Assembly: GCA_020152595.1 (NCBI GenBank)
Contig: JAIGNY010003250.1
Coordinates: forward strand, 889,001 to 953,000
Length of the DNA: 64,000 bases
Reading direction: 5' to 3'
Source of the DNA: Chiridota heheva
Taxonomy: Eukaryota > Echinodermata > Holothuroidea > Apodida > Chiridotidae
In this document: positions 21,024 through 33,302 of the stretch, piece by piece
Layout of the letters: each line of letters begins with the position of its first letter
How positions within the stretch are numbered: the first letter of the stretch is position 1
The notes under the pieces: generated by a model
What the model was told of the DNA's origin: nothing
Databases searched by the model: none
The model's input: only the letters and a program-made list of their open reading frames with translations
Made by a program: the position numbers and the translations under genes

Positions 21024-21575
21024 TTTTATGTAAATGTTCTAAATTTGGTTATGATTAAAAATGTGTGTTCTTACCATATGTTGTGGTGGAATTGACCTTT
21101 GCCCTCTCAAAAACGTAAGTAAACTTTGAAGACCGAGACATGATTGCACATCCTTTTGGAATACAAATTGTAATTTATGCAAAAAGGATTATAACTTTTG
21201 TTAGAATCATAATTTTGTAAGACTTCGCTATAAAGTGATTTATTGCTAAGTATTGCAATTTTTTTGCACTGGATGTTGCAAAAATATTTGCTTTTATCTT
21301 CTTGTTTGTTGAATATACCAAGAAAGAAGGTTGTTATTATTTTTTAAAGATGCATGTAAGTGTTCGAAATTTTGTGATGTAAAAAAAAAAAGGTTTTTCT
21401 CATCATATGTTGTGGTAGAATTGACCTTCGCCCTCGCGTAATGTCAGTAATCGACCGAGACATGATGACACCACCCAATGGTACAAACATTATAATTTAT
21501 ACAAAAAGGCTTGTAACTTCTTGTTCGAAGCATAATTATTAGACATTGCTATGAAGTGAAAATCAGGAAACTAAT
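21024..21575. repeat. Diverged tandem duplication, period about 330 bp
   Basis: 21024-21245 and 21354-21575 align along their length (CATATGTTGTGGTGGAATTG against CATATGTTGTGGTAGAATTG; GACCGAGACATGAT in both). The sequence before the second unit (CTTCTTGTTTGTT...GAAAGAAGG) resembles 12050-12100 before the LINE. The LINE therefore landed within the first unit and the second is a natural empty site. Confidence 0.75.
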
Positions 21576-21656
21576 TTTATATATGTGTGCATTGATTTCA
21601 AGAAAATAATTGCCCACAGAAAGGTCCAGAATTTAACATTACACATTGTGATGTGA

Positions 21657-22593
21657 AATATAACCTCACTGTTAGACTGCCCTGAAATCATGCCTGGCAG
21701 CGCCCCCACCTAAGAGAATTAACACTCACTAGATGCTGGTAAACTGTAACCTCACTGTTAGACTGCCCTGAATTCATGCCTGGCAGCGCCCCCACCTAAG
21801 AGAATTAACACTCACTAGATGCTGGTAAACTATAGCCCCACTGTTAGACTGCCCTGAATTCATGCCTGGCAGCACCCCCACCTAAGAGAATTAACACTCA
21901 CTACATGCTGGTAAACTATAGCCTCACTGTTAGACTGCCCTGAATTTATGCCTGGCAGCACCCCCACCTAAGAGAATTAACACTCACTACATGCTGGTAA
22001 ACTATAGCCCCACTGTTAGACTGCCCTGAATTCATGCCTGGCAGCACCCCACCTAAGAGAATTAACACTCACTACATGCTGGTAAACTATAGCCTCACTG
22101 TTAGACTGCCCTGAATTCATGCCTGGCACCACCCCCACCTAAGAGAATTAACACTCACTACATGCTAGTAAACTATAGCCTCACTGTTAGACTGCCGTGA
22201 ATTCATGCCTGGCACCACCCTCACCTAAGAGAATTAACACTCACTACATGCTGGTAAACTATAGCCTCACTGTTAGACTGCCCTGAATTCATGCCTGGCA
22301 GCACCCCCACCTAAGAGAATTAACACTCACTACATGCTAGTAAACTATAGCCTCACTGTTAGACTGCCCTGAATTCATGCCTGGCAGCACCCCCATCTAA
22401 GAGGATTAACACACACTACATGCTGGTAAACTATAGCCTCACTATTAGACTGCCCTGAATTCATGCCTGGCAGCACCCCCACCTAAGAGAATTAACACTC
22501 ACTACATGCTGGTAAACTATAGCCTCACAGTTAGACTGCCCTGAATTTATGCCTGGCAGCACCCCCACATAACACTCACTACATGCTGGTAAA
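21657..22593. repeat. 86-bp minisatellite, about 11 copies
   Basis: The unit carries CCTCACTGTTAGACTGCCCT, GAATTCATGCCTGGCAGC and AGAGAATTAACACTCACTAC. Starts at 21664, 21750 and 21836 give an 86-bp period. The last unit is truncated after GCACCCCCAC. Confidence 0.97.
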
Positions 22594-23139
22594 GTTGCTG
22601 AAGAGGATTAAAATAAGAAAACCTGTTTCAATGGCTAAAGCAACCACCACCAACCACTCACATACGCCACATCCAAATATTGTTGAGCTTCAACATCATT
22701 GGTATTCTGGTTAGGTAAATTTGTGCAAAAAGGTCAGTATGTTTCTAATGGACCAAAGGTTATATTTTTGTTTTCATTTGGTGAACAGTAGTTAAATTGT
22801 TCATGCATGCTTCATAGGCTGTTACAATGTATAGCACTTTATTTTAGTCTGATGTTTTGGAGGTTCATAGCTGCTAGCCACAAGCTTAGAAGGGATTTAA
22901 CAGTATTTGTAATTAATTTTAACATGGCCCAAAATTGTACCCTTAAGTCATTAACTAATTGGGAATGAAGGGGCACATTTATTAAATGAAATGAGTTTTG
23001 ATTTCAAAATGAAAAGCTGGTCTTACAGTATGGGGTGTAAACGTTTGGTGCAGCAGAAAGTAATCCAACTTGTTCCTGGTACATTTTGAGGTTCTTGGTC
23101 TTGATAGGGTGAAGCTATTGCTGAATGCATGGTATAATT
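22594..23139. other. Intronic stretch, nothing recognised
   Basis: AT-rich sequence between two minisatellites. No reading frame, inverted-repeat element or RNA gene stands out. Confidence 0.6.
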
Positions 23140-23382
23140 GCGGTGACTTGACCAACTGGTTAGACAGCTTGGCTTGACCAACTGGTTAGACAGCTTGGCT
23201 TGACCAACTGGTTAGACAGCTTGGCTTGACCAACTGGTTAGACAGCTTGACTTGACCAACTGGTTAGACAGCTTGACTTGACCAACTGGTTAGACAGCTT
23301 GACTTGACCAACTGGTTAGACAGCTTGACTTGACCAACTGGTTAGACAGCTTGACTTGACCAACTGGTTAGACAGCTTGGAA
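23140..23382. repeat. 26-bp minisatellite, 9 copies
   Basis: The unit TTGACCAACTGGTTAGACAG + CTTGGC repeats with almost no change except a GGC to GAC switch halfway. High identity suggests recent growth. Confidence 0.97.
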
Positions 23383-23959
23383 CTAATTTTACCTAAACAA
23401 GACGAGTTCTGGAGGATTAGATTGGGTATGAATTGCGAGTTGTGTCACATTTGTTTTCCCTATAGTTTCGGTGGTGGGTACAAATGTTGGGTGGGCACCT
23501 AAAGCATGGGTGCTTACTGCGATGAATAAGGTATATTCTTTATATTAACAAAAGAAATGTGATTAGTCAAAAGGAACAAGATTGGTTGATTGTTTATTTT
23601 GCATCCTGATTTCGCTAGTGTTTGTTGTGATATAAGGTAGAAAACACAACTTGGGGGAAATACTGAGAAGTCAGATTTATGTGTTGTAATAAATATTAGT
23701 TTCTGACAAAATTGTAGTGATGTTTAATTTTGGTACAAGTAATTGGTAAGCAACAAAGACATGATCTTAGAGCCATTATCTGCAGTCTTCATTTCTCAAG
23801 ATATCATTTGTGTTTTGAATGTTTCTGTGTATAAAACTTTGCAATTAATGTTTCTCACTGAGGGGCAAATTAAGTCAATTTAATATCAACCAATTGCTTT
23901 CATGAAGCAGCATTGGAGTACATTAAAGTACAGAAGAACTTACATATTTAAGTTTCTCT

Positions 23960-24472
23960 CACAATTCCGATCAAATCCACTATCAACAACCTCTCTCGTA
24001 TTGACAACGTTCATATTACCCATCTTAGAAATGGTCACACCCACCTCACTCAAACCCACGTCCTTATTGGCTCCCCCAACCCCTCTGCAACAACTGCCAC
24101 TACACCTTCACAATCCATCACGTTCTCCTTGTTTGCCCTTGTACAACCTTCCCAGAGCTTCCCTCGCTCCCCACAACTCAATTACTGAGTTCTTCCAGAA
24201 AAATCCTCCGGATAAAATTATCTCCTTCCTTCATCATGTTTCCCTCTACAACCATATTTAATTCTCCTCTTCCATCCCTCTCTACTTTGTTTTTGTTTCA
24301 ACCTTACACCTCCCCTCTCGATTACAGCTTTCTGACCTTTTGTTCTTGAATTTCTCTCATTCTCCCCCTGTTTTTTCTTTCCTTTCTACCTCTAGAATGA
24401 TCTGACCTCTCAGGCACAATTTGACCATCGTTGTCATGGTGCCGTTAAGCCCTCATCAAACAAACAAACAAT
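23960..24472 (+). mobile_element. 5'-truncated LINE: ORF2 C-terminal remnant, 3' UTR and tail
   Basis: One + frame reads LRNGHTHLTQTHVLIGSP followed by an HC-type pattern, matching the ...RIGHTHLTH.FLL...P.C..C...LT..H.LL.CP... block near the C-terminus of I/Jockey-group LINE ORF2 proteins. A second frame supplies PLYNLPR and ends IISFLHHVSLYNHI, the usual final residues. A T/C-rich 3' UTR follows, then GTGCCGTTAAGCCCTCATC and a CAAACAAACAAAC tail. Frame changes show it is dead. It explains the isolated tails elsewhere in the window. Confidence 0.72.
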
Positions 24473-24599
24473 CTCTCACTCTTTTTCTTAAAGTGTCTGT
24501 TGAAACTTACACTTAAAGAGCTTAAATACAACTACAATTATTTTCCCTAGTCTAGATATGTTCTTTCTCCAAATTGTATTTCTTCAAAAATGATGACTT

Positions 24600-26595
24600 T
24601 TTTTCATTCACCGCTAAAAGCCCCCAGCCCTGAATTCATTTCCTGAAACAAAACACGTGAATACGATATGGTTCGGGTTAGGCTTTTGATGTGTTACGCT
24701 AGAGGCATCTGTAGCAATCTTTGTATCATTTTCAAAATCTGATGTATTGTTTATATTTTCAAAAGAAATAGGATTAAGTAACAGAGCATTGCATGACAAT
24801 TTAGATCAGAAGAACTTGAGTTGTTAGTTAGATACATCTGGGAAAATACCCTTTTTTTTTAAGTTATTACATAAAACAATGTAAAACTGAAACACAAATT
24901 TAAACAAGTTTTTCTTAAGACGAGTATGAGTATCCACCTAGTTTAAACAAAATCATTGTCCCAACTACATCTTTTAAAGGATTAGTTGTGTGGTCAAACA
25001 AGTCAATCTGTTATGAAAGAGATGCAACAAAAGAACAAAATGGTGAAGAAAGCATTCAAAAATCTTATTTCGTTAAGGAGATATTTAAGTTTAAAATTTG
25101 GTATTTATTAAAACAACTGAAATCAAACTAGTTGTGATGTCACAACCTCAGATTCCTCAAAGTCTTTATGTATGCTAGCATATTTTGCACTGGGATTTTG
25201 TTGCTTAAAATCCATTGCATATGTCAGGAAAGTAATAAAACAATCTAGTAAGGGTATTTATAATTTACCACTAGAAGAAATTTCAAGGAAAATAATTCAA
25301 ATAGTAAAAAAAGTTAGACTTACTACCCCAGTCATTTCTACAGAAATGAGACGAGCTTTAAACCTGAATATCTCCTTAACTAAATAAGATTTTTGAATAC
25401 TTTCTTCACCATTCTGTTTCATTTGAAGTCCTTTTTCATATAAGATGGACTTGCTCGAGCCCTGACCTAGTTCTTTAATTCAAAGAATGAGAACTTTTGT
25501 TTCATTTACCGCTAAGAGCCTCCAGACCTAAAATCATTTTCTGTAACAAAACACTTGGATACGAAGCAGGTTTGGTTTGGTTTTTGCTGCATTTGTGTTT
25601 AATGCTAAAGGCATCCGTGTCAATCTTTGTATCATATCTTCCTCAATGATGTAGACACTTCAAACCAAATTGATGAGAATTTTGTATTGCATTTACTTGG
25701 AGATTAGTATAGGAGTCAGACATGGCAAATAAAAATACCATGTTTGATGTATTAAGCGCCCCTGCTCTAATAAGCGCCCACCAAACATTGTTTGACTGAT
25801 AACATAATTTATTTGATTAATTTGATGACTTCAAATAAGTTTTGTTACATTAATTGCTTATTTTGCATCTGACGTGGACAATGTTTTTGTGGTGGTTATT
25901 GTGGGGCTAGTGTAGAACCAGTTCGCACAATACAGTTCAAATAGCACATGCACTGTACATGACCCGGAGCGTTGATGCTTATTAGGAAGGAACTTCGAGC
26001 CAAGAAAGTGGTTCATTTCTTTCTATTTTCATAAATGCCCCAGGCTCTTATTATGTCAGATACGGTAATCTCATTAACATACAGTTAATGCTGAGAAAAG
26101 ACTCATCAAAATTTGTAGAAGAATATTCCATGACTTTTGATTTCCATTTATATTGAAGGGCTAAAAATAAATTGGTGTAAAAACCATGTTTTGGATGTTC
26201 TACATTTCAAAGATATCACCAGTGTGTTTAGAAATAAAGAAACTGTTGGTTCTTACCAAATTTAAATTTGTCAAAGAAGAGGATAAATGTGATGTATAAG
26301 GTTTAAATAATAATAATAATAATATTTAGGTAATTTGAAATTTAAATTCTAGTGGCATCTTGAATTTGTGATAATGATGATGAATTGGAATGATATCCAA
26401 GTTCCAAGTAAGATACATCCTGATACAAAACATTTAAAGATCAGAATACAAGACAGTTTGGGTTGGCCTTTGATATGTTATGCTATTACAGCTGTAGCAA
26501 TTTCTGAATCATGAAACAACAGTTATTACAAAAAGAGTTGATGAGAATGTTTGTTTTATATTCACCAGCAAGACCTTTACGTCCTGAACAGAATG
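24600..26595. repeat. Three diverged copies of a unit of about 160 bp, spaced 0.9-1 kb
   Basis: 24600-24760, 25490-25650 and 26405-26590 share pieces such as ATTCACCGCTAAAAGCC/TTTACCGCTAAGAGCC and GGCATCTGTAGCAATCTTTG. The M1 element at 24974-25478 lies between the first two. The third copy is the most diverged. Unrecognised family. Confidence 0.5.
24974..25478. mobile_element. Inverted-repeat element family M1, copy 2
   Basis: It begins TTAAAGGATTAGTTGTGTGG and ends as an approximate inverse complement (...AAGATGGACTTGCTCGAG...CTAGTTCTTTAA). The interior aligns with 7687-8198 (AATGGTGAAGAAAGCATTCA in both). Its terminal arms are more diverged from each other than in copy 1. Confidence 0.72.
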
Positions 26596-26610
26596 GTCTT
26601 TAAATTATGT

Positions 26611-27105
26611 CCAAAGCACATGTAGTGGTCTTAGTCATCATAGCACATGTAGTGGTCTTAGTCATCAAAGCACATGTAGTGGTCTTAGTCATCAAAGCAC
26701 ATGTAGTGGTCTTATCAAAGCACATGTAGTGGTCTTAGTCATCAAAGCACATGTAGTGGTCTTAGTCATCAAAGCACATGTGGTGGTCTTAGTTATCAAA
26801 GCACATGTAGTGATCTTAGTCATCAAAGCACATATAGTGGTCTTAGTCATCAAAGCACATGTAGTGGTCTTAGTCATTAAAGCACATGTAGTGGTCTTAG
26901 TCATCAAAGCACATGTAGTGGTCTTAGTTATCAAAACACATGTAGTGGTCTTAGTCATCGAAGCACATGTAGTGGTCTTAGTCATCAAATCACATGTAGT
27001 GGTCTTAGTAATCAAAGTACATGTAGTGGTCTTAGTCATCAAAGCACATGTAGTGGTCTTTAGTCATCAAAGCACATGTAGTGGTCTTTTAGTCATCAAA
27101 GTTTG
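26611..27105. repeat. 27-bp minisatellite, about 18 copies
   Basis: The unit AGCACATGTAGTGGTCTTAG + TCATCAA is 27 bp with sparse substitutions. Partial units occur near 26710. The open frames on both strands follow from the 9-codon unit and are not genes. Confidence 0.96.
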
Positions 27106-27412
27106 GAGAATTTTGATGTATGGAAAAGATGTGATGTATGAAAGACAAGGCAGCTCAAAATATTTAATGTAAATCTTTCAATTTCTGACCAAACTTTGGT
27201 GAAGAATTGAAAAGCAATAGGGAAATAATGGTTGGAAATTTAAAGGTGTTCTTGTTGAGATGTCACAAAATTTCCATGAAATTTGCATAATTGATTGAAA
27301 TAAGTCCTTAAACTTTAAAATGCTGTAAAATGGTCAATTTTTGAACTGAATTTGATCCAATGTTTTGCTATATTCATGGTTTATAGCCCGCTTTCTACCA
27401 ACTAAGCTGTAG

Positions 27413-28006
27413 TTGTTCCCTTACAAAAAAACCTGTGTCAGCTGTTCCAATTTCATGCATGAACATGCATGCAAACCCAGGGTAAATCCCTGGTATTAGC
27501 ACTAGTTTGACACTCTTTCTCACTCATTCCACAAAAAACAGTGTCTGCCACTCTTTTACACATAAAACATGGAAACTACACTTCACAGGTTTTCCTGTGT
27601 CCAACAGGACAATGTGTGTCATACAGGAAACAAGAGAAAACCTGTGTCATAAGTACCAGAAAAAGTGTTTACACCATAAAATATTTCTTCATGCAACAGC
27701 CTATTCAGCTGGTCCAAAATTGAAAGTTTGCCACGTTTTGCCACATTTCTTGACACAGGTTGGAACACGTTTTACCACACTTTTTCCTGTCTTATTAAAA
27801 CACTTATTTTCACACATTTACATGCATGTCAGCCACACATGAACACATGTGGGATTACCTGTTAGACACGCAGGGGATTAGTTTCAATTTCATGCATTGT
27901 CATGTGTGTCACTTTTGTTTGCCACATGTGAAGTCTTTTGTCTGCCACATGTGTTCCTGCAGAAACACAGACAAGGTTTGACACACTCTTTTTTGTAAGG
28001 GTTGTT
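27413..28006. mobile_element. 584-bp MITE with CCCTTACAAAAAA ends and TTGTT target duplication
   Basis: Termini are CCCTTACAAAAAAACCTGTG (27418) and the inverse complement CCCTTACAAAAAAGAGTGTG (28001). TTGTT flanks both sides (27413-27417 and 28002-28006). The interior carries many TGTGTCA/TGACACA and CCACATGTG-like motifs in both orientations near the ends, resembling subterminal transposase sites. There is no transposase gene. Confidence 0.7.
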
Positions 28007-29153
28007 ACCTGTCCGTCCATCGTTACCTGTCCGTCCATCGTTACCTGCACGTCCATAGATCTTTACAGTGTACTTGCAATGCATATCTCAAAATACGAAA
28101 GAATGATACAAAAGCATTAATTTCTGTTTTTTAACTTTTTAACTGTTTGATTTATTTCCTTGTTTTTTATAAACGCTTATTTCTTAATTTTAAACACAGC
28201 AGACGGACGTTAAATGTGTGACACTTATGTATGTAACACTATGAGAAGTGCTGTTCTTTTCTTAGCGAGAGCAGCAATGAAAGGTTTTTGACAAAATATC
28301 CATCTTCTTCTGTGCTATGTATGTACATAGCTACATCTTTTTGATTACTAGGAGGTTTGTCTTGTCTCCTTTGGCATTTTTATTATCCATATTGATCACT
28401 GTGAAATATTTAGTAAAAACCATGACAACGGAGAGCTTAGGTTGCTGCTCTTGTAACTCGCATTCCTGTTTTGTGTGAAATGTAAATTCTATTAGCTTCA
28501 TTCACAACCGTCACTTGCTTTATAGGCTTGGGGCTATCCGTACTTGTACATTCATTAATACATTACAGAGCATAAGTGATATTGATTTGATCGTGAAGAT
28601 GAGAGTTATTTGTCTAGGCTTGTACTGTTGACATTTAATGAAGTTCAATATTTTGATGAATAATTGATTGGATATGCATGCTTGTACTGATTGGGGAATG
28701 AATTGCAAGGATGGTATGGTTGCATTACTTGTCTGGTAAAATGACTTCAGGGATGAGTGATTTTTCAGCTTTAAAGTGGTCAACTTATGTGGATGAGAAT
28801 GAAAAAGTCTTATTTATTTGATTTTTCTCTTGGTACACAGCTTAGAAACATAAAATATATACATGAACATGATGAAGGACATAAATTACAAGTAAGAATA
28901 TAAAGTTAAAAACAACAGAACCAGATGTAGAGGTAAAGATGCAGCCTATTCCCAAGTGTAACCATATGGGGAATACATGTAGCACCAGAAGCATGCAAAA
29001 ATATAAAGTAGTCTTTTTATTGGAGTGTTGTGATAAATAAATAAATGACAAAAAATTGGTTAAATTTGCAGTAAAATAATATCCCACATGTTGAGATCCC
29101 ACACAACTGAATGGACCAATGAGTGATTAAAGGAAGTAAAAATCTTATTTTGT
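28007..29153. other. Intronic stretch, nothing recognised
   Basis: Unique AT-rich sequence starting with a short triplication of GTTACCTGTCCGTCCATC at about 28006-28055. No exon with family resemblance and no RNA gene seen. Confidence 0.6.
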
Positions 29154-29310
29154 TTAAAGGAAAGGTATCGTCTCATAAATAAATTCCGCAGTGAACGCCG
29201 CCATGCTTGTAACGTCACTTCCAGTTTTCAATTCTCCGTATTGATGGCAAGAAATTTGCAATGTTATCGATCACACATCCGCTGGACCGAAAATAGGTTC
29301 ATGTGCATTG
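29154..29310 (+). mobile_element. Element family M5, one end
   Basis: It starts TTAAAGGAAAGGTATCGTCT, then CATAAATAAATTCCGC, AACGCCGCCATGCTTGTAAC and CACTTCCAGTTTTCAATT. The same order appears in inverse complement at 52557-52968. The right boundary is uncertain. Confidence 0.6.
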
Positions 29311-29985
29311 CTTAAGTTATCAACTGATTGTCACATTTCTGTACTAAATATATTACTTAAATGTGAAAACGTGTACGCCTCTCCTTTATCCCATTGCCAA
29401 GAAATGTGCCTTGGATATAAGAGTCTTTTTATTCTAATGCATTAAGCACAGTAGTATGGAGTTACTCATTCAAGCTTTTTGGTCCCCAATCGGTTTTGGT
29501 AACCCTCCATGGCTAACCAAGGCCGATGTGGGGACTAAAAGGTGTGAATGAGTACCCCAAGAATGGTATATGTAGCATAGCAGAGCTAAGTATCTTCCCA
29601 ACCATTCAGGTGGTACCTTGTTTATATAGAAGTTAAACCAGAAATGCATATCCGGTTAGCGTGAGTATGTCAACCTCAAGTCTGCCAAAGGTACAAAGAT
29701 CGGTCTCTTGATTTTATGTGATTCCACTGTTTACACTTGGAATTGGAAATTGAGGGAGAATTATTGGTTTAATCATGCTATTTAGGATTCCCCCCCCCCT
29801 CCTCCTTTGTATAATTTCTTAACAGGGAATTCTGATAAAAGAGGGAAACCCTCCACCCTATCACCAATGTGAACACTGAAGCACTCATAAAACACTGTAT
29901 TGCTGTGATGTCAATGTTCAAAGATTCACAAATGATACGAATGATTTTCATGCACGTTGATATCATCTGGGAATTTTAGTTCCGA
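29311..29985. other. Intronic stretch, nothing recognised
   Basis: Unique sequence with a C-rich tract near 29790. A short palindromic region at 29480-29550 (GGTCCCCAATCGG...CCGATGTGGGGACT) forms a loose hairpin. No gene. Confidence 0.55.
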
Positions 29986-32420
29986 GAATTATTGTTTATA
30001 GCTTAAACACATCTCATCTTGCTGGTATGATGTTTAATCAAACAAAACCGCTGCACTATTTTATCTCATCATCTATTATCGTCCTCTGATCCTTGCCTCT
30101 GTACACAAAAGCAAGTCTGTGGATTTTACATCTAATCAATTCCACTTTCAAATTCAATATCGAGCAAAAATTAGATTTTGAAGTTAGCTGCCAGTTGCCA
30201 ATGCATTTGTATGTCTGGGGATTGCAGGAATCAGACGGGTTCTTGTAAGGTTTATAGTGAGTTTTTTTAATTTTTTATATTGAGAGTGTTTTGAAGCATT
30301 TTGTTGCATTGATCTTAACTGTTGTAAAAGCATGGAGTAAATGTATGCATTAGGTGCAGGAGTCTCATTTGTATAGGTTTAATGACAGATTCTTACTGTC
30401 ATATCATTTGGCAATTCTTAAATTCAACGATTATATTTCATAGCTCAAACACATGCCATTTTGTTCTTATGATGTTGAATCGAATGAAAGCTCTGCACAG
30501 TTTTCTCTCAGATATTATCAGATATTATCCTCTGATCCTTGCCTCCGTACACAAAAGCAAGCTTGTGGGATTTACATCTTATCAATTCCACTTTCAAATT
30601 CAATATCGACAGACTTAGAGTTTGAAGCAAGCTGCAAGTTGCCGATGCATTTGCATGTCTGGGGATTGCAGGAATCAGACAGGTTCTTGAAAGGTTTTAT
30701 TGTCAGTTTGTTTTTTTGATGCGGAGGCTGTTTCTCATGTGAGTTGTTCGTATATTCTTTATTGTAATGAATATACTGCTTTTATATTGAGGGTGTTTTG
30801 AAACAATTTCTTGCATTTATCTTAACTGTGGTATTGCTTGGAGAGTAAGCTGTTGTGTCATTACAGTACCTCCGCCAACAAAGTTGGCGGAAGTTATGTT
30901 TTCACCTCTGTAAATTTGTTTGTTTGTTTGTCATTAAGATATCTGAGGAACTGTTAATTGGATTCTGATCAAAATTGGTGTGTGGTTTTGTTACTGCCTA
31001 AGGACGAAGTGTGAAAAATTTGGGACATACTGGAACACGGGAAGGGTGTAAGTGGAGGGGTGGGGACATTTTAAGGTGAGTTTGTTTTTTGATATCCTCA
31101 GAACTGATAATTGGATTTGGATCAAATTTGGTGTGTGGTTTTGTTCCTGTTCCAGGAAGAAGTGTTTAAAATTTGGGAATAATTGGAACATGGAAAGGGC
31201 AGAAATTGAGGGGTGGGGATGTTTTAGGATGAGATCTGTCAAGACTAAGTTGTCAAGACTTAAAGTTGAAACTTTCCAATAGAATGTGCTGAACAGTGAC
31301 TTTGCATTCTGATTGAAGATCCAAATAATCAATTTTCTGGACTCAAAGAGACTTACATCAAGTGTTCTCTGGAATCAATGAAAATAAAACACTAAGTTTC
31401 TGCCATGAATGGAAAATGATGAATCCTGGCGGAATACAACTCAAACAATGATGCTTCACTTGAATAAAACTGAAAATAATGGTATGGCCTTAATTGGTCA
31501 GAAGATAATCTTAAAGTGTTCAGAATGCAAATGATCAAAACTTGGGGATGAATCTTGGTGGGCCTAGGATTTCTGAGGTAGATTTATTGGGTATGGGGAA
31601 CAAGTGAACTCTAAAACTATTTTAGGCACCTTGGAATTGTAACGGGCAGAGGTATGTGCTCTAGAGAGTGCTAATATTCTAGTTTGTATGTGTAATTTAC
31701 AGATTCTTACTGTGATATCATTTGGCAATTCTTAATTCCAAGAGTTATATTTCATAGCTCAAACACATCCCATTTTGCTCTTATGTTTAATCAAACAAAA
31801 CCACTGCACTATTTTATCTCGTCATCAAATATTGTCCTCTGATTCCTGCCTCTGTACACAAAAGCAAGTTTGAGGAATACATCTCATCAATTCCACTTTT
31901 AAATTCAATATCGATCAAATTAGATTTTGACGGTGCATAGCTTCTTTGCTGTCGATGCATTTGCATGTCTGGGGATTGCAGGAATCAGACAGGTTCTTGA
32001 AAGGTTTTATAGTGAGTTTGTTTTTTTGATGCGGAGGCTGTTTCTCATGTGAATTGTGCATCATATTCTTTATTGTAATGAATATACTGCTTTTATATTG
32101 AGAGAATTTTGAAGCATTTTCTTGTATTTATCTTAACTGTGGTATTGCTTGGAGAGTATTCAAACTGTTGTGTCATTTATATGTTTTATTGACATATTCT
32201 TACTGTGATATTGTTTGGCATTTCTTAATTCCAAGAATTATATTTCATAGCCTAATATATCGCATCTTGCTCTTATCATGTTTAATCAAACAAAAGCGTC
32301 ACAGTGTTTTTTTCCTCATTGTGGGATATTATCTTCTGATTATTGCCTCCGTACACAAGTATTTTTTTCAATTGATTCCCACTCTGGTTAGAGCATGGAA
32401 TAAATGTATGCATTAAACAG
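29986..32420. repeat. Four diverged copies of a unit of 250-480 bp
   Basis: Copies at about 29990-30330, 30385-30850, 31693-32160 and 32185-32410 share CATAGCTCAAACACAT, CTCTGATCCTTGCCTC, TACACAAAAGCAAG and GTCTGGGGATTGCAGGAATC. The hairpin element at 30866-31682 separates copies 2 and 3, and a second copy of that element follows copy 4. A composite block was therefore duplicated. Confidence 0.75.
30866..31682. mobile_element. CCTCCGCCAAC hairpin repeat, long copy
   Basis: It opens with CCGCCAACAAAGTTGGCGG, a perfect 8-bp stem with a 3-nt loop, and closes with AGAGGTATGTGCTCTAGAGA + GTGCTAATATTCTAG. Two units of about 146 bp inside (30940-31080 and 31085-31230) repeat each other. A short copy is at 32493-32668 and a 3' remnant at 36207-36242. 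The 3' CTAG and hairpin recall Helitron ends, but I cannot confirm that class. Confidence 0.6.
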
Positions 32421-32492
32421 CAGTGCAGATTATATGGTTGTTGCCTGATTTTTTCCTAGTGGTTAAGTGTGCATACTTTCTTCAGGATATCA

Positions 32493-32668
32493 TTACCTCC
32501 ACCAACGAAGTTGGACGGAGCTTATTTTGGGGATGAATCTTGGTGGGCCTAGGATTTCTGAGGTAGATTACATTGGGTATGGGGATCAAATTAAGTCTAA
32601 AATTATTCTAGGCATGTTGGAATTGCAACAGGTTGGAGGATGCACTCTAGAGAGTGCTAATATTCTAG
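32493..32668. mobile_element. CCTCCGCCAAC hairpin repeat, internally deleted copy
   Basis: It has the 5' hairpin region (CCTCCACCAACGAAGTTGG) and the 3' end (GCACTCTAGAGAGTGCTAAT + ATTCTAG) of the long copy, with most of the interior missing. GGGGATGAATCTTGGTGGGC is shared with 31550. Confidence 0.65.
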
Positions 32669-33069
32669 TTAAATGATGTATTTAGTGCTGCATGTTAATT
32701 TTTAGCTGGAAATAAGTGTATTTTAAATGGTGAAATATCTGAAGGATAAACACTGAGGAGAAAAAAGATTTCTCCAAGTAAGTAAGAGTTTGTGTGATGT
32801 TAATAGCCTGAGAGAAATTTGTCTTAATAATTTTGCTGCTACGATTTTGAAATTTTGGGATAATGTTAAGGAGTCTTATAGGAGTCTTATATTGTATATA
32901 GTATGTGCATGTCTTTTAATGTACTTCATTAATTAATCTATCCATGCAATTGTTGTATTAGTGGAGTAGCATTGCTTATTTTCAACATTTCCTAAAATTT
33001 GATAAATCGTACAACCTTGACTTGCGTTTTGGGGTCTGGATTTAAAATTTCACTTGTTGAACATAAGCT
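32669..33069. other. Intronic stretch, nothing recognised
   Basis: AT-rich unique sequence, no gene or element seen. Confidence 0.55.
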
Positions 33070-33202
33070 TGCATCAAAGAGGTTATTTGCGTAAAAGAGG
33101 TTATTTGCATAAAAGAGGTTATTTGCATAAAAGAGGTTATTTGCATAAAAGAGGTTATTTGCATCAAAGAGGTTATTTGCATAAAAGAGGTTATTTGCAT
33201 TT
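33070..33202. repeat. 18-bp minisatellite, about 7 copies
   Basis: The unit AAAAGAGGTTATTTGCAT is repeated with single substitutions. Confidence 0.95.
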
Positions 33203-33302
33203 ATACAAAGCAGAATGTTTACATTTAAGAGGAAAATAAACATCAAGTGGTGAAGACTAATATATTTACCAGTCACATATGTCAACAATTGTCTGAATAT
33301 TA

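Noticed and set aside
23902-24261. 119-codon ORF as a host protein
   Set aside because: The region matches a LINE C-terminal block across two frames, so the single-frame ORF is partly off frame.
26692-27172. ORFs encoding VLVIKAHVV and TTCALMTKT repeats
   Set aside because: Follow directly from the 27-bp minisatellite.
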